DNA of 64,000 bases. It comes from JANQHO01 sp965218075. GTDB lineage: Bacteria; Bacteroidota; Bacteroidia; Flavobacteriales; Schleiferiaceae. Numbering within the stretch: the stretch's first letter is position 1; each line of letters starts with the position of its first letter. Both the position numbers and the translations under genes were made by a program. Shown piece by piece: positions 47,903-57,492 of this stretch. The DNA lies in the NCBI GenBank assembly GCA_965218075.1, contig CBDCJZ010000003.1:186001-250000 (forward strand), given 5' to 3'. Below the pieces are notes generated by a model that was given only the letters and a program-made list of their open reading frames with translations, searched no databases and had not been told where the DNA came from.

Positions 47903-49244
47903 AATTAAACAGAACTATATCAATGAGCTGGAAAGCTTGATTAAAGCTGGTAACACGCGGGCATATATAAAGAGTATAAGCGGACTACATTTAGCTGACA
48001 TTGCTGAGGTGGTAGATAGCTTGTCTTTTGATGCTGCCAGTAAGCTCTTACATGAACTGGATAAAGATACAGTTGCAGAAGTGCTTTTAGAGCTAGACGA
48101 AGATCTGAGAGCTAAAGTTTTGGAAGATTATTCAGGAGAGAAAATTGCGGTTGAATTAGTTGGGAACCTTGATTCCGATGATGCTGCTGATCTGATCAAC
48201 GAGCTGCCTGACGAAAAGAAGAATAAGGTACTAAGTAATATTGAAGACCCTGAACAGGCAAAGTCCATCGCAGGACTTTTGGTTTATACCGAAAATACTG
48301 CAGGTGCTTTAATGGCTACTGAACTGATCAAAGTAAACCAAAATTGGAAGGTACTGGAGTGTGTACAGGAAATGCGAAAGCAGGCTGAAAATGTAGAGCA
48401 CATCCATTTTATTTATGTAATAGATGATGACGACCGATTGCTAGGTACACTATCCTTAAAAAAATTATTGACTACTTCTACTGAAACTCCTATAGCCGGG
48501 ATTTACAATGATAAAATTCAAAATGTGAGGGCAACAGCTAATGCAGAAGATGTGGCTCGGGCAATGGAAAAATACGACTTAGTAGTCATGCCAGTGGTGG
48601 ATTCACTGGGGCATTTGCTCGGGCGCATCACTATTGACGATGTGGTAGATCTTATCCGTGACGAAACCAAAGAGGATTACAACCTCGCCTCGGGTTTGGT
48701 AGAAGATGTTGAATACGATGACAGCATCGTTACTATTACCAGGGCACGATTACCATGGTTGTTAATTGGGTTATTTGGTGGTTTGGCGGCAGCTTTTGTA
48801 ATCGGGCGTTTTGAAGAAACCTCGGACAATCTTCCAAAAATGATCTTCTTTATCCCTTTAATTGCAGCTATGGGAGGTAATGTGGGAGTGCAATCCTCCG
48901 CAATCATTGTACAAGGCTTAGCCAGTAAATCCCTGATGGGCGGTGTGATAAAACGCTTACTAAAAGAATTGAAAGTAGCCCTACTAAACGGTGTTATCTG
49001 TGGCAGTTTGGTAATTGGTGCAGGCATATTTTTAGGCTATGAAGTTGATTTGTGCCTTATCGTATCGGTTGCCCTTGTAGCAGTAATTTGTGTGTCGGCT
49101 TTGGTGGGGACTTTTGTTCCCTTAGCTCTGGACTACTATAAGGTTGACCCTGCTTTGGCTACTGGTCCTTTTATCACTACTATGAATGACATATTGGGCT
49201 TGTTTATTTACTTCAGCATAGGTAAAGTCCTGCTCGGTTTTTAA
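47892..49244 (+). CDS. mgtE: Mg2+ transporter MgtE
   Basis: The N-terminal superhelical domain (about 1-120, with repeated L-x-x-L-D-x-D motifs) is followed by two CBS domains (about 125-250), a connecting helix, and five hydrophobic transmembrane segments (about 270-450). The conserved pore stretch P-L-I-A-A-M-G-G-N-V-G-V-Q-S-S is present. MgtE is a Mg2+-gated channel. ATG at 47892 is chosen: it overlaps the rsmA stop by 11 bases and gives a normal N-terminus, while an upstream ATG-like codon at 47856 would lie inside rsmA. Confidence 0.93.
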   Translation: MSFEIKQNYINELESLIKAGNTRAYIKSISGLHLADIAEVVDSLSFDAASKLLHELDKDTVAEVLLELDEDLRAKVLEDYSGEKIAVELVGNLDSDDAADLINELPDEKKNKVLSNIEDPEQAKSIAGLLVYTENTAGALMATELIKVNQNWKVLECVQEMRKQAENVEHIHFIYVIDDDDRLLGTLSLKKLLTTSTETPIAGIYNDKIQNVRATANAEDVARAMEKYDLVVMPVVDSLGHLLGRITIDDVVDLIRDETKEDYNLASGLVEDVEYDDSIVTITRARLPWLLIGLFGGLAAAFVIGRFEETSDNLPKMIFFIPLIAAMGGNVGVQSSAIIVQGLASKSLMGGVIKRLLKELKVALLNGVICGSLVIGAGIFLGYEVDLCLIVSVALVAVICVSALVGTFVPLALDYYKVDPALATGPFITTMNDILGLFIYFSIGKVLLGF

Positions 49245-49274
49245 GGCCATCTGTATTTTACACATGGGTTTAGC

Positions 49275-50225
49275 ATGAAAAAAGTCTTAATAGTCGATAC
49301 TGTTCATTTCAGGCTATTAGAAGGAATAGCTGATTTTGGATACACGGTAGTAGAGGATTACATATCGCCAAAAGAAAGCCTTATTGGTAAAATAAAAGAC
49401 TATACGGGTTTAGTTATCAGAAGCCGATTTCTCATTGACCGAGCTTTTTTAAAGCGGGCTTCCAAACTCAAATTTATTGCCAGAGTAGGAGCCGGACTAG
49501 AAAACATTGATGTCCATTTTGCCAAAGAATTGGGCATTCATTTGATCAATGCTCCAGAAGGCAATCGGGACGCAGTGGCAGAACATGTGTTAGGTATGCT
49601 GTTGATGCTATTGAATAAGCTAAAAAAAGCCGATGCTGAGGTGAGAAATGGCAAATGGCTGCGGGAGGAAAATCGAAAGCACGAACTAAATGGCAAATGT
49701 GTCGGGATAATTGGTTATGGAAATATGGGTTCTGCTTTGGCGCAAAGAATGCAAGGTTTTGAAGTAAAAGTCTTAGCTTATGATAAATACAAAACAAATT
49801 TTGGCAATCGACTAATTGAAGAAGTGTCCTTAGATACATTGAAAAAAGAGACAGATATATTGAGCTTGCATATCCCTTATACGGCAGAAAGCTATAGGAT
49901 GATAAACAAAAATTTCATTGACGGTTTTATGAAACCTTTTTATCTGATCAATACAGCCAGAGGAAAGATCGTTCAAACCTCAGCCTTGGTTAAGGCCTTA
50001 CAATCCGGTAAGATAAGAGGCGCTTGTTTGGATGTGCTGGAATATGAGAAATCTTCTTTTGAAAGTATGTTCCAACAAACCTTGACCGCTGATTTTGAGT
50101 TTTTAATACAATCAGACAAAGTAATATTAAGCCCCCATATTGCGGGCTGGACCTACGAATCTAAACAAAAAATGGCAGAAGTAATCTTAGATAAGCTCAA
50201 AAAGCTAAGAGATCATGGGATTTGA
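49275..50225 (+). CDS. D-isomer-specific 2-hydroxyacid dehydrogenase (phosphoglycerate dehydrogenase-like)
   Basis: The 316-residue product has the NAD-binding fingerprint G-I-I-G-Y-G-N-M-G and the catalytic set: the arginine region N-T-A-R-G-K-I-V, a glutamate after L-D-V-L-E, and the histidine in L-S-P-H-I-A-G-W. It resembles D-3-phosphoglycerate dehydrogenase (serine pathway) without the regulatory ACT domain. Another 2-hydroxyacid substrate is possible. It follows mgtE by 30 bp and may be in the same transcript. Confidence 0.85.
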   Translation: MKKVLIVDTVHFRLLEGIADFGYTVVEDYISPKESLIGKIKDYTGLVIRSRFLIDRAFLKRASKLKFIARVGAGLENIDVHFAKELGIHLINAPEGNRDAVAEHVLGMLLMLLNKLKKADAEVRNGKWLREENRKHELNGKCVGIIGYGNMGSALAQRMQGFEVKVLAYDKYKTNFGNRLIEEVSLDTLKKETDILSLHIPYTAESYRMINKNFIDGFMKPFYLINTARGKIVQTSALVKALQSGKIRGACLDVLEYEKSSFESMFQQTLTADFEFLIQSDKVILSPHIAGWTYESKQKMAEVILDKLKKLRDHGI

Positions 50226-50418
50226 GATTAAGCCGAGAGAAAAAGGCGTTCAAGATGGAATTTATCTGGAACATAATAACAAAAACAGGAAAGCTTGTAT
50301 TACATCTTTGCTTTTGGCTCTGGCGATTTTGATTATCCACAAACATATCAAATATATTCGTGACCTTCAAAATAGCCGATGTTTTTCTCGTCAATTGTTA
50401 AAAATAGCCATACGCTAG
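50215..50418 (+). CDS. Small hypothetical protein (weak call)
   Basis: A 67-codon frame overlaps the end of the dehydrogenase by 11 bases. It has one hydrophobic stretch (about 28-42) and a basic tail. I know no family, and the composition gives no strong coding signal. It may be a spurious frame in the gap before the lipoprotein gene. Confidence 0.2.
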   Translation: MGFEIKPREKGVQDGIYLEHNNKNRKACITSLLLALAILIIHKHIKYIRDLQNSRCFSRQLLKIAIR

Positions 50419-50449
50419 GCCTGTATCAAGTCTTTTGAATTATACCCAT

Positions 50450-52123
50450 ATGTCCTTTTTCCAAAACATTAATGGCCAAAAACTAGAAGCAATACGAAGA
50501 TACGCTAGTTTAACTATATGCTCAACCTTATTCGTTTCAATAATTTTACTACTATTTGGTTGCTCGAGGGAAAAAGATTATGATGATTCATTGATATTCA
50601 GGTACAATGAAACAGCCGGCATTACTTCTCTTGATCCGGCTTTTGCACGTAATCAGGCCAATATTTGGGTAATTAATCAATTGTACAATGGCTTGGTGCA
50701 GATGGATAATCAGCTAAATATACAGCCTTGTATCGCTCATAGCTGGGAGATAAAAGCCAGTGGTACTACTTATATTTTTCACTTGCGAAATGATGTTTAT
50801 TTTCATCGTAACGATTGTTTTAAACCTAATAACACCAGGAAAGTAACTGCTCACGACTTTTTGTTCAGCTTTGAAAGGCTACGTTCCAAAGAACTAGCAG
50901 CTCCTGGGAACTGGATATTTCAAAAAGTCGATCACTTCCAAGCAGCCAATGATTCTACATTTATAGTTAAACTAAAAACTCCTTTGTCTCCTTTTCTGGG
51001 AATTCTTTCCATGAAATATTGTTCCGTCATTCCAAGAGAGGCCATAGAAAAGTATGGAGCCTCATTCAGGAAAAACCCAGTAGGTACGGGTCCTTTTTAT
51101 TTAAAAATATGGCGCGAAAACGAAAAGCTAGTTATGCGAAAAAATCCCATTTACTTTGAAAAGAATTGCATAGGGGAAGCGCTACCTTACTTGGAGGCCG
51201 TGGCCATAACTTTTATTCCTGACAAACAATCTACCTTTTTAGAGTTTATAAAAGGCAAGCTTGATCTTCTCTCGGGTATTGACATTTCTTATAAGGACGA
51301 ATTGCTCACTTTCAATGGTGATTTACAAGAAAAATATAAAGATCGTTTCAATCTCTATCGTCAGCCTTATCTCAATACGGAATATCTAGCTTTTCTGGTA
51401 GATTCTTCTCAATCCGTTTTAGAAGATTCGCCCCTGTTAGATAAAAGAATAAGACAGGCTATTAATTACGGTTTTGACCGCGTCAAGATGATGAAATTTC
51501 TCCGCAACAATATTGGAATCCCAGCTCTTTCAGGCATGATACCCAAAGGCCTGAAGGGCTATCCATCAGAAATTGTAAAAGGGTATTCATATAATCCTAA
51601 AAAATCCAAGCAATTACTGGCAGAAGTTGGCTATCCCAATGGTAAGGATTTACCGCCTATTACTTTACAAACCAATCCTTCCTACCTCGATCTCTGTGAA
51701 TACATACAAGGCCAGTTGTCATCTATTGGGGTGAAGTTGCAAATAGAGGTTATTCCTTCCTCAACTTTACGACAAGCTATGGCCACTTCCAAGATTTCTT
51801 TTTTCAGGGCTAGTTGGATTGGAGACTATCCTGATGCTGAGAACTATCTCTCTCTTTTTTACTCAGAAAACTGGGCTCCTAACGGACCTAATTATACTCA
51901 CTTTAAAAACAAGCAATTTGATGAATGGTATCGCCAGGCTATAGTTGAAACCAATGACAGCTTACGCATTGTTCTCTATCAAAAAATGGATAGCCTGGTG
52001 ATCGCGGAAGCCCCCGTAGTACCCTTGTATTACGATCAGGTTTTACGCTTTTATCCCAAACAGATAAAAGGGCTACAAAGCAATGCAATGAATCTATTGG
52101 ACTTAAAGGCTGTCCGGAAATGA
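50450..52123 (+). CDS. Peptide/oligopeptide ABC transporter substrate-binding lipoprotein (family 5)
   Basis: A signal sequence ends in the lipobox L-F-G-C, so the mature protein is a lipid-anchored periplasmic or surface protein. The rest (about 520 residues) is a solute-binding protein of the DppA/OppA type, with I-T-S-L-D-P-A, V-T-A-H-D-F-L-F-S-F and V-G-T-G-P-F motifs. It would deliver peptides (or nickel/opines in some members) to a permease not encoded nearby. ATG at 50450 is preferred over TTG at 50435. A 150-bp piece of this gene (51440-51592) is found copied between the downstream protease genes, so it took part in the tandem amplification. Confidence 0.88.
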   Translation: MSFFQNINGQKLEAIRRYASLTICSTLFVSIILLLFGCSREKDYDDSLIFRYNETAGITSLDPAFARNQANIWVINQLYNGLVQMDNQLNIQPCIAHSWEIKASGTTYIFHLRNDVYFHRNDCFKPNNTRKVTAHDFLFSFERLRSKELAAPGNWIFQKVDHFQAANDSTFIVKLKTPLSPFLGILSMKYCSVIPREAIEKYGASFRKNPVGTGPFYLKIWRENEKLVMRKNPIYFEKNCIGEALPYLEAVAITFIPDKQSTFLEFIKGKLDLLSGIDISYKDELLTFNGDLQEKYKDRFNLYRQPYLNTEYLAFLVDSSQSVLEDSPLLDKRIRQAINYGFDRVKMMKFLRNNIGIPALSGMIPKGLKGYPSEIVKGYSYNPKKSKQLLAEVGYPNGKDLPPITLQTNPSYLDLCEYIQGQLSSIGVKLQIEVIPSSTLRQAMATSKISFFRASWIGDYPDAENYLSLFYSENWAPNGPNYTHFKNKQFDEWYRQAIVETNDSLRIVLYQKMDSLVIAEAPVVPLYYDQVLRFYPKQIKGLQSNAMNLLDLKAVRK

Positions 52124-52218
52124 TGATTAAAATATTTTGGTCTCAATATCGAGAATAGCATATCTTTTTTTAAAATTTAGTTTTAGCTAAATGTTTAGGA
52201 TGGTTTAAAAATTAATGC

Positions 52219-52249
52219 TTGACAATAGTTTTATTTAATATTAAACTTG
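52219..52249 (+). promoter_or_regulatory. Promoter of protease copy 1
   Basis: TTG at 52219-52221, 20 bases, TAAACTTG at 52242-52249 fits the Bacteroidota pattern. It is repeated unchanged before copy 2 (54816-54846) and copy 3 (57431-57461) and is absent before copy 4. Confidence 0.5.
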
Positions 52250-52280
52250 CTAAACTTTAATTAAGTAAGTTACCTATTTC

Positions 52281-54353
52281 ATGACAAAAAGCGCATTCTT
52301 TTTAGTAAGTTTATTATGGTTTACTTTTTCCATCGATGCTCAGCACGGGCATAACAATCACTGGTGTGCTACCGATGAATATCGTGAGATGGAAATTCAA
52401 AATAATCCTGAGCAACTGCAAAAATATCAGCAAGTTGAGGAAATTATACAGAGAACCATAGAAAGACTTCAAGCTGAGAAAAGCAAAACTACTGCAACGG
52501 TATATACAATTCCCGTAGTGTTTCATATAATCTACAACAGTCAGAGAGATAATATCTCTAAAATCCAGATTGAAGATGGCTTAAGAGTGCTCAACGAAGA
52601 CTTTAGGAGACTTAATGCCGATGCCGTCAATACACGTTCTATTTTTCGGGATGTAGCAGCCGATATAGAGATCGAGTTTTCCTTAGCTAAGAAAGATCCA
52701 CATGGAAATTGTACGAATGGCATTACCAGGACTCAGTCGCCGCTTACCGTAAATGCTCTAGATAACGTAAGCTCTCTTATAAGATGGGATAATACCAAAT
52801 ATCTCAATGTATGGGTAGTTCGTACTATTGAGAATATATGGGGCATTAGAAGAGTGGGTGGATTTGCATCTTTTCCAGGTGGAAATAGCCTCTTTGATGG
52901 CATTGTAATCCGGCACGATGTTTTGGGAACTATTGGGACTGCACCATCCTGGTCTTCGAGTAGAACGCTAACTCACGAGGCCGGACATTATCTCAACCTG
53001 TACCATACCTTTCAAGACAGCTGTAGTCTCTCAGGTGACGGGGTAGATGATACTCCTCCCGTTGCTAGTAGCAACTATGGCTGCCCTCTTAGTGCAAACA
53101 GTTGTTCCAATGACTTTCCAGATTTACCAGATATGGTTGAAAATTATATGGACTATACTAGTTGTAAAAATATGTTTACAGAAGGGCAAAAGTGGAGAAT
53201 GAGAGCTGTAGTGAGGTCATCTTCTTTAAGAGCCAAGCTAGTGAGCCGGCAAAACTTGATGGAAACCGGAATAATTAATCCCCCAGTATGCATGCCTGAA
53301 GCTAATTTTTTGATCCAAGAATTGTCGTCAATATGTGAAAAAGATAGTGTACAATTTTTTGATGATTCAAGGTCAGGTGGTACTCCCACTAGCTGGTCAT
53401 GGAATTTTCCCGGTGGAGTTCCATCAACATCTAATGTTGCTAATCCTGTGGTATATTATCCTACTCCCGGTAGCTATAATGTATCTTTAACGGTATTTAA
53501 CTCGGCTGGAAGCAATACCATTACAAAAACCCGTCTTATTGATGTAAAAAGTATTTATTCACCCTATAATGCTTTCTGGAGTGAAAATTTTGAAAGTATA
53601 TCTCAGCTTCCCAAACCCCATATTTCCATAACCAGCCTCTACGACAACATTAGCTTTTCTTTAAATACTTCTGTGGGACAATCAAGTAATCGGTCAGTTT
53701 ACTTAGATAATTTCTCTGCTCTAGCTGGAGATGTAGATGCTATTATCTCCCCTTCGTTATACACCAAGTTTACCAATAGGCTTACTCTTTCCTTTGATTA
53801 TGCCTTTGCGGCTAAAGAAGACAGCAATAAGGATTTCTTTACGGTGTCTATTTCTGCTAATTGTGGAGACTGGATTCTCTACAAAACATACCGAGACAAT
53901 ATTCTGAGAACGGCTCCTAATACTACCAGTCCATTTATTCCTCAAAATGATGATTGGAAAAGTGCAACAATTGACTTAAGCTTTTACAGACATTTTGAGC
54001 CTCTACTGATTAAATTTGAATTAAACGGCAATGGTGGCAACAACTTTTATTTGGATAACATCAATTTCAGCGGAGATAACGTAGGCTTGGAAGAGGGTGA
54101 AAACAATACGAGTTTATTTGTATATCCAAATCCAGCTAGAGGTAAATTTATTATTACATCTACGCAGAAATTTCAGAGGGAAGTTTTGTTAAACATCTAT
54201 ACTATCCAAGGGGAAAAAATTCTTTCTAATATTATCGAGAATGCCGAAAACATTAAGGAGATCACCATTAACGAAGATTTACCTGCTGGTGTATATTTTA
54301 TCAGGTTGGTCTCTGGAGCTTCAGTATTTGAGAAGAAGCTCATTGTCAATTGA
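52281..54353 (+). CDS. Secreted M43 metalloprotease with PKD and T9SS domains, copy 1
   Basis: Signal peptide 1-20 (ending S-I-D-A-Q), a pro-segment (about 21-75), and the pappalysin-like (M43) domain (about 76-320). Zinc motif T-H-E-A-G-H-Y-L-N-L-Y-H has ligands H232, H236 and H242 and catalytic E233; N replaces the usual G at 239, as in other Bacteroidota M43 proteins I recall. The Met-turn is E-N-Y-M-D-Y. A PKD domain (about 335-425), a MAM/anchor-J-like beta domain (about 430-600) and a T9SS sorting domain (about 610-690, V-Y-P-N-P) follow. It is secreted across the outer membrane and probably cleaves extracellular protein. It has its own promoter (52219-52249). Confidence 0.9.
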   Translation: MTKSAFFLVSLLWFTFSIDAQHGHNNHWCATDEYREMEIQNNPEQLQKYQQVEEIIQRTIERLQAEKSKTTATVYTIPVVFHIIYNSQRDNISKIQIEDGLRVLNEDFRRLNADAVNTRSIFRDVAADIEIEFSLAKKDPHGNCTNGITRTQSPLTVNALDNVSSLIRWDNTKYLNVWVVRTIENIWGIRRVGGFASFPGGNSLFDGIVIRHDVLGTIGTAPSWSSSRTLTHEAGHYLNLYHTFQDSCSLSGDGVDDTPPVASSNYGCPLSANSCSNDFPDLPDMVENYMDYTSCKNMFTEGQKWRMRAVVRSSSLRAKLVSRQNLMETGIINPPVCMPEANFLIQELSSICEKDSVQFFDDSRSGGTPTSWSWNFPGGVPSTSNVANPVVYYPTPGSYNVSLTVFNSAGSNTITKTRLIDVKSIYSPYNAFWSENFESISQLPKPHISITSLYDNISFSLNTSVGQSSNRSVYLDNFSALAGDVDAIISPSLYTKFTNRLTLSFDYAFAAKEDSNKDFFTVSISANCGDWILYKTYRDNILRTAPNTTSPFIPQNDDWKSATIDLSFYRHFEPLLIKFELNGNGGNNFYLDNINFSGDNVGLEEGENNTSLFVYPNPARGKFIITSTQKFQREVLLNIYTIQGEKILSNIIENAENIKEITINEDLPAGVYFIRLVSGASVFEKKLIVN

Positions 54354-54413
54354 AAAAGCATTGGCTAGTTTATTTGGGCTTATTTAGATTTTTATGGGAT
54401 GATATTTAGGATA

Positions 54414-54466
54414 AAGGCAAGTAGTCTGCAAAACCATTTACAGCGGTTCGAATCCGCTCGAGACCT
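54414..54466 (+). pseudogene. 3' half of tRNA-Cys (fragment 1)
   Basis: From the D-loop on, the sequence matches the intact tRNA-Cys at 61998-62068: anticodon loop CTGCAAA, T-arm GCGGTTCGAATCCGC and acceptor 3' strand CGAGACC. The 5' acceptor strand and most of the D-arm are missing, and the anticodon stem has a G-to-A change, so it cannot fold as tRNA. Confidence 0.8.
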
Positions 54467-54607
54467 CACACTTTATAGGGAAAATACTGGACTTGACGCT
54501 CGGTATTTTTTCCACTTCCTTCTATTTTGAGTTTTCTTTTCTGCCCGCTCCCATTTTGTTATGTAGCAATAATGTATTATAATTGTCTAAAGCAAGAGAA
54601 CAATCTA

Positions 54608-54761
54608 AATAAAAGAATAAGACGAGCTATCAATTAAGGTTTTGACTGCGTCAAGATGATGAAATTTCTCCGCAACAATATTGGAATCCCAGCTCTTTCA
54701 GGCATGAAACCCAAAGGCCTGAAGGACTAATCCATCAGAAATTGTAAGAGGGTATTCATAT
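54608..54761 (+). pseudogene. Fragment of the peptide-binding lipoprotein gene (fragment 1)
   Basis: This is about 153 bp copied from 51440-51592 with substitutions, one added base and a TAC-to-TAA change. It joins directly to the protease promoter region, the intervening 570 bp of the original locus being deleted. Confidence 0.8.
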
Positions 54762-54877
54762 CTTTTTTAAAATTTAGTTTTAGCTAAATGTTTAGGATGG
54801 TTTAAAAATTAATGCTTGACAATAGTTTTATTTAATATTAAACTTGCTAAACTTTAATTAAGTAAGTTACCTATTTC

Positions 54878-56968
54878 ATGACAAAAAGCGCATTCTTTTT
54901 AGTAAGTTTATTATGGTTTACTTTTTCCATCGATGCTCAGCACGGGCATAACAATCACTGGTGTGCTACCGATGAATATCGTGAGATGGAAATTCAAAAT
55001 AATCCTGAGCAGCTGCAAAAATATCAGCAAGTTGAGGAAACGATACAGAGAACCATAGAAAGACTTCAGGCTGAGAAAAGTAAAACTACTGCAACGGTAT
55101 ATACAATTCCCGTAGTGTTTCATATAATCTACGACAGTCAGAGAGATAATATCTCTAAAATCCAGATTGAAGATGGCTTAAGAGTGCTCAACGAAGACTT
55201 TAGGAGACTTAATGCCGATGCCGTCAATATACGTTCTATTTTTCGGGATGTAGCAGCCGACATAGAGATCGAGTTTTCCTTGGCTAAGAAAGATCCACAT
55301 GGAAATTGTACGAATGGCATTACCAGGACTCAGTCGCCACTTACCGTAAATGCTCGAAATAACGTAAAATCTCTTATAAGATGGGATAATACCAAATATC
55401 TCAATGTATGGGTAGTTCGTACTATTGGTATTGGGGGCACTGGAGGAACGCTTGGATTTGCATATTTTCCAGGTGGAAATAGCCTCTTTGATGGCATTGT
55501 AATCCGGCACGATGTTTTGGGAACTATTGGGACTGCGCCGTTTTCTTTGATTAGAGTGCTAACTCACGAGGTCGGACATTATCTCAACCTGGACCATACC
55601 TTTCAAGACAGCTGTAGTCTCTTAGGTGACGGGGTAGATGATACCCCTCCCGTTGCTAGTAGCAACCGTGGCTGCCCTCTTAGTGCAAACAGTTGTTCCA
55701 ATGACTTTCCAGATTTACCAGATATGGTTGAAAATTATATGGACTATACTAGTTGTCAAAATATGTTTACAGAAGGGCAAAAGTGGAGAATGAGAGCTGT
55801 AGTGAGGTCATCTTCTTTAAGAGCCAAGCTAGTGAGCCGGCAAAACTTGATGGAAACCGGAATAATTAATCCCCCAGTATGCATGCATGAAGCTAATTTT
55901 TTGATCCAAGAATTGTCGTCAATATGTGAAAAAGATAGTGTACAATTTTTTGATGATTCAAGGTCAGGTGGTACTCCAACTAACGGGTTATGGAATTTTC
56001 CCACTAGCTGGTCATGGAATTTTCCCGGTGGAGTTCCATCAACATCTAATGTTGCTAATCCTGTGGTATATTATCCTACTCCCGGTAGCTATAATGTATC
56101 TTTAACGGTATTTAACTCGGCTGGAAGCAATACCATTACAAAAACCCGTCTTATTGATGTAAAAAGTATTTATTCACCCTATAATGCTTTCTGGAGTGAA
56201 AATTTTGAAAGTATATCTCAGCTTCCCAAACCCCATATTTCCATAACCAGCCTCTACGACAACATTAGCTTTTCCTTAAATACTTCTGTGGGACAATCAA
56301 GTAATCGGTCAGTTTACTTAGATAATTTCTCTGCTCTAGCTGGAGATGTAGATGCTATTATCTCCCCTTCGTTATACACCAAGTTTACCAATAGGCTTAC
56401 TCTTTCCTTTGATTATGCCTTTGCGGCTAAAGAAGACAGCAATAAGGATTTCTTTACGGTGTCTATTTCTGCTAATTGTGGAGACTGGATTCTCTACAAA
56501 ACATACCGAGACAATATTCTGAGAACGGCTCCTAATACTACCAGTCCATTTATTCCTCAAAATGATGATTGGAAAAGTGCAACAATTGACTTAAGCTTTT
56601 ACAGACATTTTGAGCCTCTACTGATTAAATTTGAATTAAACGGCAATGGTGGCAACAACTTTTATTTGGATAACATCAATTTCAGCGGAGATAACGTAGG
56701 CTTGGAAGAGGGTGAAAACAATACGAGTTTATTTGTATATCCAAATCCAGCTAGAGGTAAATTTATTATTACATCTACGCAGAAATTTCAGAGGGAAGTT
56801 TTGTTAAACATCTATACTATCCAAGGGGAAAAAATTCTTTCTAATATTATCGAGAATGCCGAAAACATTAAGGAGATCACCATTAACGAAGATTTACCTG
56901 CTGGTGTATATTTTATCAGGTTGGTCTCTGGAGCTTCAGTATTTGAGAAGAAGCTCATTGTCAATTGA
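54878..56968 (+). CDS. Secreted M43 metalloprotease with PKD and T9SS domains, copy 2
   Basis: Same plan as copy 1 (696 residues). The zinc motif is T-H-E-V-G-H-Y-L-N-L-D-H. The segment between about 180 and 200 differs from copy 1 (I-G-I-G-G-T-G-G-T-L-G-F-A-Y instead of I-E-N-I-W-G-I-R-R-V-G-G-F-A-S), while the C-terminal half is almost unchanged. A 24-bp tandem duplication at about 55978-56026 adds eight residues at the start of the PKD domain. Promoter 54816-54846 is intact. It should be an active, exported protease. Confidence 0.9.
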   Translation: MTKSAFFLVSLLWFTFSIDAQHGHNNHWCATDEYREMEIQNNPEQLQKYQQVEETIQRTIERLQAEKSKTTATVYTIPVVFHIIYDSQRDNISKIQIEDGLRVLNEDFRRLNADAVNIRSIFRDVAADIEIEFSLAKKDPHGNCTNGITRTQSPLTVNARNNVKSLIRWDNTKYLNVWVVRTIGIGGTGGTLGFAYFPGGNSLFDGIVIRHDVLGTIGTAPFSLIRVLTHEVGHYLNLDHTFQDSCSLLGDGVDDTPPVASSNRGCPLSANSCSNDFPDLPDMVENYMDYTSCQNMFTEGQKWRMRAVVRSSSLRAKLVSRQNLMETGIINPPVCMHEANFLIQELSSICEKDSVQFFDDSRSGGTPTNGLWNFPTSWSWNFPGGVPSTSNVANPVVYYPTPGSYNVSLTVFNSAGSNTITKTRLIDVKSIYSPYNAFWSENFESISQLPKPHISITSLYDNISFSLNTSVGQSSNRSVYLDNFSALAGDVDAIISPSLYTKFTNRLTLSFDYAFAAKEDSNKDFFTVSISANCGDWILYKTYRDNILRTAPNTTSPFIPQNDDWKSATIDLSFYRHFEPLLIKFELNGNGGNNFYLDNINFSGDNVGLEEGENNTSLFVYPNPARGKFIITSTQKFQREVLLNIYTIQGEKILSNIIENAENIKEITINEDLPAGVYFIRLVSGASVFEKKLIVN

Positions 56969-57028
56969 AAAAGCATTGGCTAGTTTATTTGGGCTTATTT
57001 AGATTTTTATGGGATGATATTTAGGATA

Positions 57029-57081
57029 AAGGCAAGTAGTCTGCAAAACCATTTACAGCGGTTCGAATCCGCTCGAGACCT
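57029..57081 (+). pseudogene. 3' half of tRNA-Cys (fragment 2)
   Basis: Identical to fragment 1, displaced by 2615 bp. It lacks the 5' acceptor strand and the D-arm, so it is not functional. Confidence 0.8.
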
Positions 57082-57222
57082 CACACTTTATAGGGAAAAT
57101 ACTGGACTTGACGCTCGGTATTTTTTCCACTTCCTTCTATTTTGAGTTTTCTTTTCTGCCCGCTCCCATTTTGTTATGTAGCAATAATGTATTATAATTG
57201 TCTAAAGCAAGAGAACAATCTA

Positions 57223-57376
57223 AATAAAAGAATAAGACGAGCTATCAATTAAGGTTTTGACTGCGTCAAGATGATGAAATTTCTCCGCAACAATATTGGA
57301 ATCCCAGCTCTTTCAGGCATGAAACCCAAAGGCCTGAAGGACTAATCCATCAGAAATTGTAAGAGGGTATTCATAT
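57223..57376 (+). pseudogene. Fragment of the peptide-binding lipoprotein gene (fragment 2)
   Basis: Identical to the copy at 54608-54761, including the TAA change, showing that copies 2 and 3 arose by duplication of an already rearranged unit. Confidence 0.8.
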
Positions 57377-57492
57377 CTTTTTTAAAATTTAGTTTTAGCT
57401 AAATGTTTAGGATGGTTTAAAAATTAATGCTTGACAATAGTTTTATTTAATATTAAACTTGCTAAACTTTAATTAAGTAAGTTACCTATTTC

